A stretch of 64,000 nt of DNA from Vicia villosa. Lineage: Eukaryota > Streptophyta > Magnoliopsida > Fabales > Fabaceae. Where the stretch lies: assembly GCF_029867415.1 (NCBI RefSeq), contig NC_081183.1:14442404-14506403 (forward strand). The letters are read 5' to 3'. Shown one piece after another: positions 28,575 to 41,150 of this stretch; position 1 is the stretch's first letter, and every line of letters starts with the position of its first letter. The notes beneath the pieces were generated by a model. The model made no database searches and was not told the DNA's origin. It saw nothing but the letters and a program-made list of their open reading frames with translations. Made by a program: the position numbers and the translations under genes.

Positions 28575-31308
28575 TAGAAAATTCACGTTACCTATGTAGA
28601 ATTTAAAAGTGGATTTCCAAATTTCAAATGAAAATTAAATCTCACACTGCTCAATGCATGAAAGGGAAACACAATAATCAGTCAAAATTGGGAAACACTA
28701 TGCTTTAAAGATTGTCTCTTTAAATCATATGGTATTTGTTTCACCATTCAAACCCTATTGTCAAACTTCCTTCTTCTTCCATCTGCCATTTGCGATTTCC
28801 TGAACCACTCGATTTCAACTTCTTCCTTTATTTATTCATTCATCAATCTTCCTCTTTCTTTATCTTCTCTATTCCTTACAATCAGATTATTCATTTCACG
28901 GCTTCAATTTTTATTTGTGCATCTGGTACCTTCTTTTCTCCTCAAAATTCGATTTGATTTTGTAATTCCTCTTTCCGATCTCTCAATCGCTCTTCGTTTT
29001 CCCCACAGAGGTCGTCCAAGTTCTACTCTCATTGCTAGCTGATGATTCTTCGTCTGTTCAAGAAGCTTCCAAGTCATCACGTCTTCTTCTCAATTGGTGT
29101 TATCTGGAGGAATTTATTTAGAGCTTCATAGGTAGTTTGGTTCTAATGTTCAAGCTACTTCCTGATTGCAACTCTGTTGTGCTATGGGTGAGTTTGTTCC
29201 GTTAGGACTGGTGTTTCTTCCATATTTCCTCACTGAGGCTTCATTTTGAATTAATTGTTAACGCAATATCTACTTTCTGCAGAATTGTTGTTGCTGATGT
29301 GTCTGAAGCAACTATAGTAGGCTATTTGCTGATCCACTAACCGGTTGTTTTCCATTATTTGTCCCGATTCGATCCGTGGTTTGTCACTGTTTATAGTTAT
29401 TGTAATCCAAGTGGATACCATAAATATATGGTATGATTTTTTTTTTCTTTGTAAAAGTTATTTTTCAGTGTTTTTATGTTGGTTGTGTTTCATTTGTGTA
29501 TATGGCTTAAGGAGTAGCATTGTGTGAAAATTATAATTTTACTTCAAACCTCAATGAACTTTAAGTGTACAGATTTCTTTTATGTTTAACCACAATTTAT
29601 AATTTTACTTCAAACCTCAATGAACTTTAAGTATTCGATGAAATGTTTGTGTTGGGGATTAGGTATTAATATTGTTGAACTGGTGCAATATTGTTGAACT
29701 CTGAGTTTCTGTTGTTAATCCAAGTGCATATTCTTTTAGAAGTGATTTAGGATTTAAATTCTATAGAGTGTTATATTGATGCATTGAATCACTAACATAA
29801 ACTCAAAAAGCTAATTGTAGTATTTTATAACCTGTCCATATCACAAATGTTTAGGTTTGCTAACATGGTTATTGATTTCTGTAATGACTATTTGTTGTTA
29901 TTGTTGATTCATTTGAGCAGGTATATCCAGAGGTTGTTCCTTTTCCCAACTAAACCCAACGCATCGTGCTCCCTCTCTTCTGAAACGCAATATCTGCTTC
30001 ATGGCTTCTCCATTCTTCAACATATACACCAACTTCCTATTATATGATACTTACAGCAACCAAAGAATTGGGCAAAAAAAACAGGAGAAATGAAAAGTTT
30101 TGGAGAAAAAATTGTCAAGTAAAGCATCGCTTCTCTCTCCTTTCCCTTAGAGACATTCATGATTATAGCTAATCTACAAGTTATTATGTGTTATTGTCAT
30201 GGTTTTTTTCCAGATATATTTTGGAAGTATGCAGAATATTTTTCGTACATTATAAAGTAAAGTTCAACGGGCATTGATTAAAACTGGACCTCTTATATAT
30301 TTTAAATATTTTGTTTTACCTTTATGCTACTGTTATTTTGACATAGTTAAAGGATTGATATGAATAAATATGCAGTTTGGGGAAGTAAAGATAGAAGAAA
30401 GTGAAACAAAGATAGAGTGGTTATGTTTTACCTTTCTGCTTCTAATGTCAATTAAGGTTTTTATAGTGTTTTTTATTTGTGTTGGAACTTCAATGTTTAT
30501 GTCTCTAAGGTTGGTGACCAATTTTGAAATACAAATCTAATTGTTCTTGATCCTAATAGCAATGTTTTTGTTTATTTATGTCACGTGACTGACTTTCATG
30601 TTTGTTATTGATTCTATAGTGTTCACATGCTTCCATTTCATGATGTGATTATTAATGTCCTTTTAAGATACACAATTATGTCCTTTATATTAATTGCGTA
30701 AGTCATAGATAAAAGTTCCTCATGTTTTGCTTAACATCATATACATGATTTGACTCTGTTGCTGTTGTTGTTGTTGTATCAGTAACATGGTATATTAGGT
30801 GCCTATATGAGTTGATTTATAAGACAAGTGACATTCACCATGAGCCAACCTCTTGACGAGCCGCCGCACACATCAGAAAGGAACCATGCTGAAGGTTTAC
30901 AATGATCTGAAAGCAAATGTAGCTTCGGTAAGTCAGCAGCAGCAACTTCAACGCTTCAAGTCATCGGAGCAGTTTTGTTTTAGAGAAAACATTTGCACGG
31001 CCAGGAATGGTTGAAGACACAATAATTTTTAAACTATTTTTACAAGTTTTATATGATGCTTTTTTTCCCATTTATTTTTACATTTTAAAAGGAAAAAAAT
31101 CTCAACCCAATAACGTAGAAAATCTCCACAACCTTCTCTCGGCATTTACAACTTGTGTGTTTATGTTGATGTCAAATATATTTTGATTTAGGTGAAAACC
31201 TTACAATTTTTGTTATGGTGGCAAGTATCTTTTCATAAACTATGATCTTTTGTAGTTATATATTAATAATAAATAGTAAATGTTTTTTTATTTGCAAGTA
31301 TATGTAAG

Positions 31309-31309
<1 letters not shown>

Positions 31310-31374
<65 letters not shown>
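31310..31374. repeat. (TA)n microsatellite in the Helitron, about 32 units
   Basis: A 65-bp TA run. Confidence 0.96.
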
Positions 31375-31380
<6 letters not shown>

Positions 31381-32853
31381 TTTTTTTATAAAATTTTGTT
31401 AACGTATCAAGACTGAATTTTATCTTGAATTTCAAGAATAATATATACTTGTGTCAGTCGTATTGTATCTGTGTCCGTCTCCGTCGTAGTAAATATCTGA
31501 GTATGAGTCGGCTAAAGTGAAGGAAGAAATGATTGAATAAATATGCTATAGCTATAAGTGAAAAGAATACACAAATTTGGCTGTCAACACTTAGACTTTT
31601 ATGCAATTTCTTCTTTCATGCAAGTAGTGTCTTTTTTTCTCTATCAAAATCAGGTGTTGTGAAGTTTAAAGACTTATTCTATGAAATTGTTTTGTTTAGG
31701 ACTGAAGAATTTGTATTGAACTATTGAAAGATGTCTCTAATAGTTCAAGTTAACTCATCATTGTATTCCTTCTATGTGTGTTTAAAAAATGTCACAAAAA
31801 TTGGCAGAATTATTATTTATTTTTTTTGGAAATTAAGCATGTGACTAATTTAGTGAAGTTTGAATTTTGACACCCCTTTAGACTTTATTTTGTTCTTTAT
31901 AGTTCTGATCCATGGGTTATTTACAGTGAGTATATGATAGAGATCGGAATTTATGAATTTTTTTTGAAAACAATACATACAAACTTTATTGCAAGTATTA
32001 ATAATTGGGAGAGCAAGAATAATCAACTACTCCATGTTAAAAAAGAAACATTGTGGAATAAAAGAAAAGTATAGATCCCGTCAACCTTATTTGGATTCTA
32101 TATATGACAATTACTTAGTTACAGCATGGAATATTCCAACTATTATTGAGCTTCAAATGTGATGAGAATACAGAACAATGGTGAGTAACAATTATGAGTT
32201 GTCATGTTGATAAAGGGGAGCTATCATACATTTTAGGTTTGAAAAAATGGCCTAATATTTCAAATAGGTTGAATAAATTTCTTAATGGAAATTGTGTCAA
32301 AAAAATTCTTAATGGAAATTATATTTTTTTAAACTTATAAAATTATATTTTTTATATTATAATAATATATGTAGAAAATTGTAAGCATTTGATGAGAGCT
32401 GTCATACAATTTAGGTTTGGGAAATGGGCTAATATCTCAGTTTTAATAATTTTTTAATTAACTCATTTGGATTCAAATTGGGGTCGTTAACTCATCTGGA
32501 TTCACGGGTAGATGTGAACGTATCTATTAGATACCAGTTGTAAACTAATAACTTTAATGACCTTCTTTAATTCTTTCTTTTGCTACTGTTTAATATAATT
32601 GAAATTAGATAATCAGTTGCACGGTTTATTATAAGTACGGATCAATGCTTAAAAGAGTCTATATTTGTAACTATGTGAATGTTAACTAATTGAAAAATAT
32701 ATTTGTATTGAAAAATATATTTGTAACTATGTGAATGTTAACCAATTGATAAATAAATTCAATTTTACAAATAATAGTTTGATAGACGTGTAATATGAAC
32801 CCAGACAGGCCCCGTGCGGTAGCACGGGTTTCTTACTAGTTATTAAAATAAAA

Positions 32854-33090
32854 GGTCATGCTAACGAGTGCCCCCGGGGCACTTGTTAAGCATTCTAAAT
32901 AAAGAAAGTATTTTAGATTCAATGCATTGAATACATCGAATATTCTTAAAAAAAATTAATTATTTATGTTTTCAATGCATTGAATACATATATTTTGAGT
33001 AAAAACATATTGTTTTACTTTATTAAATAATGTTTAACTTACCTTTTTAATCTCTTAATTAGTGCTCGGGGACACTCGTTAGCATTACCC
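32854..33090. mobile_element. MITE, 237 bp, terminal repeat GGTCATGCTAACGAGTG
   Basis: The left end GGTCATGCTAACGAGTGCCC and the inverted right end GGGTAATGCTAACGAGTGTC form terminal inverted repeats. TTAAAATAAAA (11 bp) occurs immediately before (32843-32853) and after (33091-33101). It is non-coding; a MULE-type origin is possible given the ≥9-bp duplication. It begins only 14 bp from the Helitron 3' end. Confidence 0.88.
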
Positions 33091-33101
33091 TTAAAATAAA
33101 A

Positions 33102-34019
33102 TATGCTATCAACAAAAAAAATTAGTATAAGAACTAGAAAATTTAAAAGTTTATTATTTTAAATGTGAAATCCATCTCAAATTTGTGTGGTCTAAAAACA
33201 CTCTTCTTCACAATTAATGGAGAGTCACAAGATATAGTCAATGCTTCTCAGTGAATTTAACCTATGGTGTGATGGTCATAATTTTCGGTTTTAAAAGTGT
33301 AGCATTTAATATATGGTTAGATTAATTAAAGTAGGGACTTATTGTATATGTCAATGGCTAGGATAACTCATAGAACTTTAATATTTTCCAATATTTGTTC
33401 AACAATACTGAAGTGAGTTATGTTATGCATACTGAACTCTGAATCATAGTAGTTATGAGACCTTCAGAAATGAATGTCATTTATAGGAATTCAATGTTCT
33501 GCTCTGTTGAATTTGTATATGAAAAAATTTCTATGTCCTATGAGCTATCCAATTAAATGTTTTACGAGAAGGAAATTGTACAGCACTTGCATTCTGACAG
33601 ATGTAAATATATCCAGAAGAATAAGATTTTTTTTTCCAAAAGGATGTGTTTTTATAAAAATAAAAATGGGCTATTTTATAGAAATTATTATGTTAAATAT
33701 AAATGTATAACAAACTCTTTTTGAATGGCTAGTATGTATAGAGTATTAGGGATTGCTTTTAGGTCAATTTGATTTTGAGAAAAAGAGAGCTACTACAGAA
33801 TAAAAATAAAAATAACTACTATAAGTTGGCAAGGATAACTCAAAAAAAAAAAATCACCCACATCCAAGAGCAATATTTGTAAACTTGAAAAAGAAATATG
33901 ACTATAAAAGACAACCAAGAGTAATGATGCAACAATTGAAAGACTCGTCTTTCATAGTGGTTAAAAATATACATGTTGATACGATTAATTTTATAAGAGA
34001 AAGAAGAGGCCAAAGTTAT
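33102..34019. other. AT-rich spacer
   Basis: No gene or element terminus recognised. Confidence 0.5.
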
Positions 34020-36261
34020 ATTTTTTTTTATAAGTAAAAGATAATGTATTAAAAGCAATCACAGGGGTGCTTAACCCAAATAAAACATGAAAAACAATTC
34101 GAACGAACCTACAGACAAAACCAACAACGAAACCAACTATTAAACAAACTGCTAAACAAAAAAGGATAAAGGACAAAGTAACCAAATACTCCAATTAATA
34201 TTGTCCATTTAGATCTTGCATCTAACCAATTGATCAACAACGCCGTTTTAGATAATAACAAAATTTCATGAGCTCCTTTACAACCACCTATGAAAAGAAC
34301 ATTGTTCCTAACGAGCCAAATCGACCACGTAGTAGACAGCTAAAATAAAAGTCTCAACTTATTAGTGATCCTACCTTTCATCTGCACACCAAATTCCAGT
34401 AGGAAGTCCACCAACGAATCGCCACAAGTTAACATATTCAATTGAAGTCAATTCATATCCACTACTACGGAAAACACATTTAACAACGGTTGGGAAAGAT
34501 ATATAACCACGCGGGACCAGACATTTTTATGTAGCGTGTGGTTGTATATTCGACACTTACAATCACGGTCTAGTGACCGTCGTAGTAAACTGGAAAGCGC
34601 CAGCCTTATAACAACGATTATTCATATTAACCGTTATGATATTTCATATTAATAAATGTCAAATTTTTATACCAAAATCAGCACTAAACCATAATTCAAC
34701 TATTTCATTTTATAACAAAGTAAATATTAAACATAAAGGAGATAAGAAAACATAACATCTTCAAATTTCCAGAAAATCTCTCTGACTTCAGTTTGTTCTT
34801 AAAATTCTTTTTCTTAAAATACCCAACAGTATCAAACTCTAGCATCATAAATTTTCAGGACGCACCTTTTATTGAAACTAATCGTGGAACATGGATTAAT
34901 TTTGAAGTTCATCTAATTTGTGAAGTAATGAAAATGAAATATAAGGAGGAAGAAGCTTACACAACAACTTCATACTTCTTGTATTTCTTCTCATTGTATC
35001 TCAAACTAGATGAAGTTTGTTGTCGTTGTTGTTTCTTCATTAACTAAAATGTGTTGTTCTTATTGAGTCCTACAATAACCATGAAAGTTATCAACATGTG
35101 AAAATGAAAACTTATTTGTCAACAGAGTATGAAAAACATTTTGTTTGTGAAGCTATGAAGAAGAAGTACAAGGTGGATGAAGTTTCCATCATAGCTTTTT
35201 GCTTCTTGTACTCTTTTCCATAACTATACAAACAATATGTACCATAGCCAAAGTATGGTCTTTGTTAAAGTAGTGAAGACGAATATGAAAAAATGAGAAC
35301 AATTAATCAACAAAAACAACATGCAACAAATGAGATAATGGGGAACTATCTAACAATAAGATGTAAGAAGAACAATATCTTACCGTATGAAGCACAAGAT
35401 TCACGACTAATGGCGAAGAATAAAAAGAGAAAAAAATTGGTGCTAGGGTTTCACTGTGAAAGAAACGGCGCTACTGTCAATAAGTGGGAGTTAATTCGCT
35501 TATATATGGGTAAATTATTTCACAACGGTTATCTACCAACTATATTGATAAGTATGTATTTATTATAAATATATCACAATGGAGGAACTTATCAACCGTA
35601 GTCATATCCCTTTAAGTTTTTATATATAAAAATAAATAAAAAAGAAAAGACGCACCTTAACATTTAAGGAATAACATATATGACAGCGCTGAGGTTCGAA
35701 CCCATGAAAGCTTTATGGTTTTACCACAGTTGACTTCTCAACCGTTGTTATATAATTAATTGTTAATCAAAAAACAAAAATAATATGGTAGCGCCTTATT
35801 TTAGAGATGTCACCACGGTGTAGTGAAGAACCGTGGTGACCATGGCGTTGTTGTTTATGCGTTTTGTAGTAGTGATCCTGTCATAGATGCAACAATAGGA
35901 CAAGAGAGGAAAAGATGGAGGTGAAATTCATCATGCCCTAAGCATGGATGGCACATGAGATCATGCTGACCCAACAACACACCACGCTTTGCTAGCTCGT
36001 CCCTTATTTGAAATCTGTTCGGAGGCAATCTCCAGTCAAAAGCTTTAATGTTACTGGGAACATTAGTGGACCAGAGTAGCTTAAAAACATCAGCCTTGTT
36101 ATCTTTCAAATGAGGTCCACCAAACTCAATGCTAACCAATCTAGTATAAGTTGGCTTTATTGAGAAACTTAGAGCATCTCACCACCAGACAAAAGAATCA
36201 ATTGAATCTGGATTTGGACTCACATTCATGATAATGTTATCAAGCTCTTCCCAAGCGCTAA
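34020..36261 (-). mobile_element. 5'-truncated LINE, 3' part, split by a CACTA element
   Basis: Minus-strand frames show the C-terminal zinc-binding region of plant L1-type reverse transcriptases: VFKLLWSTNVPSNIKAFDWR, NRFQIRDELAKRGV, then C-H residues in the HLFLSCPIVASM segment (35880-36120). The tail continues beyond the insertion with WLVRNNVLFIGGCKGA (about 34240-34330). A poly(A) tail appears as a T run at 34020-34032. The coding region is interrupted by the CACTA element at 34460-35874. The 5' side ends at 36261, where copia LTR sequence begins. Inactive. Confidence 0.85.
34460..35874. mobile_element. Non-autonomous CACTA (En/Spm-like) element, 1415 bp
   Basis: The left end is CACTACTACGGAAAAC and the inverted right end CACTACTACAAAAC. 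The 3-bp duplication ATC lies on each side (34457-34459 and 35875-35877). Subterminal regions contain repeated AACCGTKRTKA-like words (AACGGTTG, AACCGTTAT, ACCGTCGTAG, AACCGTGGTG), as is usual for transposase-binding motifs in this superfamily. The short frames inside do not resemble a transposase. Confidence 0.92.
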
Positions 36262-37765
36262 TATTAAAGTTCTTCGTTACAAAGTGCATCTGTCAAAAGC
36301 ACTTTAAACTTGTATTTGAATTTTTTGTTCTTTTATACTTTGTATTAGTGTTGTAAGATGTAGTTAAATATTTGTTTTGGTGGGTATAGGTGTATATGTG
36401 TTGTAATAACTTTCATGTAGTGTTATTATCTTATTGTCTTTGACAATGGTCATAGTTTTTCTCTGATTTTGGAATTTTCACATTATGTCTTTGTGTTGTG
36501 ATTGTTTTCTTTTATTTTCTCTTTGCTGGTTTTTCTCAACAATTGATATCAGAGATTTTGATTTGATTCAGGCATAACATTTCTTAGTATGTTTTGTGGT
36601 TGCAGATTTGTCTGATCTTCCACATCGGAAAAGAATTGTGGTGTTGTGAAAGAGTTGTTGAGTTGAAGTCACAAGTTCTGTTGTGCACTTTGGGTTAGAG
36701 AAAATTGATGAAATAAATGTTTTTGACCTGTGCAAAATTCAAGTCAAATATATGTTAATGCAATCAGTATTACACAAAGGGTTGCTTAGTGGTTAGTATA
36801 TTAATATTGATTGACATTGATACAAAGTGTATTATCGTATTATGTCGCTGGTTGAAGAGCTTCTTACCAACATGAGAGTTGCATCATAAGATTTCAACCT
36901 GGTTTTTGACAGGTGAAATTCTTGGTCTGGTCTAGCTTTAAGTGAAATATATTTTTCGTGATAGAGCATATGATTGTCAGTGATGACAGTGTGAAATTAT
37001 TGGAGTGGTTTAGCTAGTAAAATATATTCTTCTTGGTAAAGTATGATTATTCTTAAACTATAATTGTTGGTGAAAACAATATGAAAATTCTTGGAGTTAT
37101 GTAGCCTTAAGTGACCATACTATTTATGGTGGAGTATGATAGTTCTCTTTGAACTACTATTGTCGGTGAAGACAATGAAAGATTATGTATTATTTTCAAT
37201 CAAGGTTGAAATTGTTGGTACTGGTTGAAAATACATATGTTGATTAAGTCTTACATCGCTGAATTTTGTAAAAGAAAATAGAGTTTAAGGCTATATAAAA
37301 AATTCGAGTTCTTCATTACAAAATGCACTGGTCAAAAACACTTTAGTCTTGTATTTGTCTTCTTTTGTTGGTACTGGTTGAAAATACACATGTTGATTAA
37401 GTCTCACATCGCTTAATTTTGTAAAAGAAAATAGAGTTTAAGGCTATATAAAGGATTCGAGTTCTTCATTACAAAATGCATTGGTCAAAAACACTTTAAG
37501 CTTATATTTGTATTCTTTTATTCTCTTATATTCTTGTGTTGGAGTATTGTGAGATGTAGTTAAATATTTGTTGAGCGGTGTTAGTGTACTAAGGGGTCTG
37601 GGAATGGTTGATGGTAAATTATATGTTGTAATAATTTTCACATAGTCTTATTCTCTAGTTGTCATTTGACAATTATTATTTTTCTTCAATTTTAGAGTTT
37701 TCACGTTTATATCTTTGTAATGTGATTGTGTTCTTTTATTTTCTCTTTTCCAATTTCTCTCAACA
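36262..37765 (+). mobile_element. Deleted Ty1/copia element, same LTR family as 17.6 kb
   Basis: A 5'-truncated LTR (36262-36541) ends CTCAACA and is followed by primer-binding site TTGATATCAGAG (36543). After ~670 bp of non-coding internal sequence come a partial LTR (37213-37368) and a full LTR (37369-37765). No gag or pol remains. The partial and full LTR starts both read TGTTGGTACTGGTTGAAAAT, so the first ~160 bp of the LTR are duplicated in tandem. Confidence 0.75.
36905..37185 (+). repeat. Imperfect minisatellite (about 3-4 copies of 80-90 bp) in the copia internal region
   Basis: Recurring words TGRTAAAGTATGATTRT, TGTYGGTGAARACAAT and GAAATTCTTGG appear in the same order about every 80-90 bp. 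Such arrays upstream of the 3' LTR are known in some plant LTR elements. Confidence 0.55.
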
Positions 37766-39261
37766 ACACATTCATAAAAAGTAAAAATAACTTCAAAGCC
37801 TTACCAAAAAAACCTTCTTAGATGAAAATTGAACCATGTTAACCATGTGTCCAATACAAAAAAAAAATGTTGAAAAAAATTTCATTATTTTGAAAAGTTT
37901 AAATAGAATACACTATTGAATACCAGATCAGTTCAAGCTTTTGTCGAGATCAAAGATCATTTCTAATAGAGAAAATAACCCAACAGTTCATGCGGGATGA
38001 CTAACACCCGCCTTATCTACACGGACATATTATATAACACAAGGCATAAATCAGTATCTCGCTGACTCTTGAGATGAGCCATAAAAGACACAAGAAGATG
38101 CCTTAACATATCACGAATTGTTGGACATTTAACTCCACATACAAAAGGGGGTGAATTGTGGGGATTAGAAAAAGGATAGTTGAAAATATTTTGCTATCAT
38201 TTTCAGAGTGTAAAAAAATTTTGTTAAAAAAAAATTAGAAATAGCAACGGAAAGTAAAAATGTAGAAAATAAAGAGTTAAGGGTAAGAGAAATGACAACA
38301 GAGAATTATACAGGTTTAGCCAAGAAGACATAGTCATGTCCCTAAGATTTGATCTTTGAGAGTATCCAATAATGCTTAAGAGTTTTTAGTAGATTAAACT
38401 CTCGAACCCCCTTATACAAGGAAAAGTAAAGTATTAGGATAAATTTCAACCAAACAAAGAATAATGAATTAAAGCTTTTAGACTTCCTTTTAAACAGCCG
38501 ACTAGAGAGGTTAGTCTTCCTTCCAAACACCAAACTGAAAAGGTTAGTCTTCCTTCCAAACATAAACTTGAAGAGGTTAGCCCCCAAGCTAAACTGAGAT
38601 TTTATACGGATGTATCTCGAACTAAACTAGAGTTTTGAAATGGATATCCTCTGAACCGATTTCTAGTTTTGAGCAGGATGACTATAAACCATGTTTAGAT
38701 TTTAAATCGAGCTGATCTCGAACTAACTCGGGGTTTTGAACAGGTTAACCACTAAGATAGATGCCTTTACCCCTGAAACTTAAAATAAGGATAGTGTCCT
38801 CACTGTCATTATGATGCGCTCTAGATCATCAGAAAATAGAAAATAACTAACAGCAAACTAAAGATGATGGGTGGGAAATACCTGCTAGACTTGAATTCTG
38901 CTGTTTTTCCTAGTTAGCCGTGGTTTTTCCTCTCTCTTTATCTTCTTTTCTTTGTCCTTCTTCTTGCCTTCCTCCTTCTTCTTAGCCTTGGTTGGTGTAC
39001 CCTATGACCCAACCTCCTCTTCCGAAACAACAATAAATTTTCCGTTGGATTTTTGTTTTGGAGAGGACTCAATAGTCCTCTATTGATATTTTGTTTGGGG
39101 CTTGGTGACATGTTCTATCACATTAGATGGTCATGTTTTCTTTTAACCTTTTTTGGAGTACTTGTCCTTAGGTGCACTAGTTCAGCTTTCTCTGGGATCT
39201 CAACAACTTCTGGCACACTAGTATTCTTCAAAGACTCCCAAGCGAGTCATTCTATATAGTA
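37766..39261. other. Intergenic DNA with decayed retrotransposon sequence
   Basis: No intact gene. 38480-38582 holds three diverged 33-bp units containing GTTAGTCTTCCTTCCAAAC. 38600-38760 has repeated CTCGAACTAA/GAGTTTTGA words. The minus strand of 38900-39000 would encode a Lys/Glu-rich stretch with no recognised domain. Confidence 0.4.
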
Positions 39262-39635
39262 TTCTCATAGCAGGTCATTCCAGCATAAATATTACTCCTA
39301 ATATTCATACCTATGTTAAGACTCAATAACTCCTTATTCATGATCCATGAGATGTGATCATCAGTTTATCCATATAATAGTCTCAATGCATTAATGTTAT
39401 CCCAATCACAATAAATCTCGACTACGGATACTTTAAGAATAGTGTTCTTATGTTTAATGAGATCTCATTATTAAGTCACACTTAACATTTCATTAAACGG
39501 ACTAGCTATTCCAGGGACTCTATTATTTTAGAAAAACAAACATAATAAAGAAATGTCTTTTTAATTATTAATAAATAACTTAATACAAGTACTAAATTCT
39601 AATAAAACTATTGGCCTCTAGAGCTTACACCAACA
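39262..39635 (-). repeat. Ty1/copia LTR, minus orientation
   Basis: Read on the minus strand it starts TGTTGGTGTAAGCTCTAGAG and contains the CTATTCCAGGGACT / TTAAACATAAGAACAC type blocks of a common dicot copia LTR. No partner LTR in the same orientation is visible, so it is a solo or truncated copy. The left limit is approximate. Confidence 0.5.
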
Positions 39636-40439
39636 CTAATACACGAGTATAGTATTAGTGGCACAGTGATAGTGTTAGAAACCTTTGGACGAGTGGACTT
39701 ATGGTATAGTTAGAAATCCACTAAGATGATTGTATCTCACCTCATGTTTAGTATTTTAGATTGTTCGGTCAAGGACAAAGTAAAAGTCAATATGGCCTAA
39801 AGGATTTGAAGACTTCGCCATATACTTTATGTTTTCGTTGTATATTCGATTGTAACTTTTGTATCAGCATCCTTCTTGTATATGTACTTTGATATAGTAT
39901 TATGTACCATACATATATTGGATGTCACCTAGACACTATTATTGTACTCACTTCCATATATTAATACTTTGAATAGTATGTTTTCCATCGTTGAACCAGA
40001 AATGGAGGAGATCACAAAAGTTACAGCAAAACAAAGCTACGCGAGTGATTCTGTGATACAGCATTGTGGGTCAAAGATTGTGATCACTGTGCTTCTTGAA
40101 TCGGAGATGTTGATCTTGAATAAACATTATTAATTAATGTTGATCTTGAATCGGTGTTGTTAATCTCTTATACGACGGTTTAAAGGGGGGCACCTGCATG
40201 ATTAGCACTTCAATGTCCAAGTAACTTTAGGGTTCAAGATAACCGTAATGAGAATAGAGATTAGAGATTGTGTCATTGAAAACCCCCTGTGAAGGTATTT
40301 ATACCATGGCCATGTTGGAGTAGGTTGGATAAATGGGCCTCATATTTTTTTGTCTTTGGCCGGTACAGAGCAGTGGGTCCTTGGGTCTTTGGTTGGCACG
40401 AAACAGCATGATTTTAGACGCATATTATTTAGAGTGTTA
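39636..40439. repeat. Retrotransposon-derived segment related to 51.96-52.37 kb
   Basis: 39985-40400 matches 51950-52370 in direct orientation. Shared blocks include GAAATGGAG, TGATCTTGAATC, ACGACGGTT, ACCTGCATG and GAGATTA. It is non-coding; the remainder of the stretch is unassigned. Confidence 0.6.
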
Positions 40440-41150
40440 CATTGATAATTTTTTAATTGATACATAGCAATTTTTTGCATTTTTAACGCATTTATAAAAA
40501 ATCAGTATGAGTTTTTATCGAATTTTTAATAATTCAGTATATTTTTACTGGATTTTTTATAATCTGGTATATTTTTACCGAACTTTTGAAAATCCAGTAG
40601 TTCATATCCGGTAGGCCTATAACAAACGAAGTTAAGACTACCAGATTTTTTGAAAAATCCAGTATGTTTTATAATTCTCTAGATTTTTGGAAAGTTTAGT
40701 AGTTCATATTCGATAGACCTATAAAAAACAAAGTTAACACTAATGAATTTTTGATAAATCTAATAAGTTTTGTAGTTTTTTAGCATATTTGAAGAAACCC
40801 TTATAAATAATTTTTTTTAAAAAAATCTCTAATTTTATATCGGATATTTGAAAAATTCGGTGTAAAAAATATGATTTTACATCTATTTTTTAAAAATATC
40901 TGATATAAAATTGTAGATTTTTGAAAAAAAAATATGATTTTACATCAATTATATAAAGCCGTAAAATATATGTTTTCACGTCGGTTTTTCAAAAATTCGA
41001 TAAAAAATCATTAATTTTTTAAAAATCTAATAAAATTCATAAATTCTCAAAAAATCGATAAAAACTCGAAATTTTGTCAAATATCCGGTGCATTTCACAT
41101 AATTCAAGAAACACACTATACTCTAAAATGTAAAAGTTAAAAAAAACTAT
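40440..41150. repeat. Array of short palindromic TTTTTGAAAAATC-type motifs
   Basis: Words such as CCAGATTTTTTGAAAAATCC, TCGGTTTTTCAAAAATTCG and AATTTTTGATAAATC recur at uneven spacing. A larger unit (AGTAGTTCATATCCGGTAGGCCTATA) is repeated after about 105 bp. No protein and no clear element ends are seen. Confidence 0.5.

Larger units (their letters stand above)
28235..32839 (+). mobile_element. Non-autonomous Helitron, 4.6 kb
   Basis: The 5' end is TCTATTATTAATATATAAAA. The 3' end has the hairpin CCCGTGC-GGTA-GCACGGG (32812-32829) followed by TTTCTTACTAG. It sits between A (28234) and T (32840), as Helitrons do, with no target duplication. No Rep/helicase protein is encoded. The interior has a pyrimidine-rich, leader-like region (28740-29040), scattered splice-like sites, and a (TA)n tract. 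It may contain captured gene pieces, none of which I can name. Confidence 0.88.

Noticed and set aside
28402..29045. Short hydrophobic or Ser-rich frames in the Helitron
   Set aside because: T- and C-rich composition creates open frames; no domain, homology or consistent splicing to support a gene.
33474..33710. 78-aa frame as a gene
   Set aside because: No recognisable motif, AT-rich codon use like intergenic DNA, no splice partners.
35293..35568. 91-aa frame within the CACTA element as a transposase piece
   Set aside because: Lys/Asn-rich low-complexity translation without TNP1/TNP2-like motifs.
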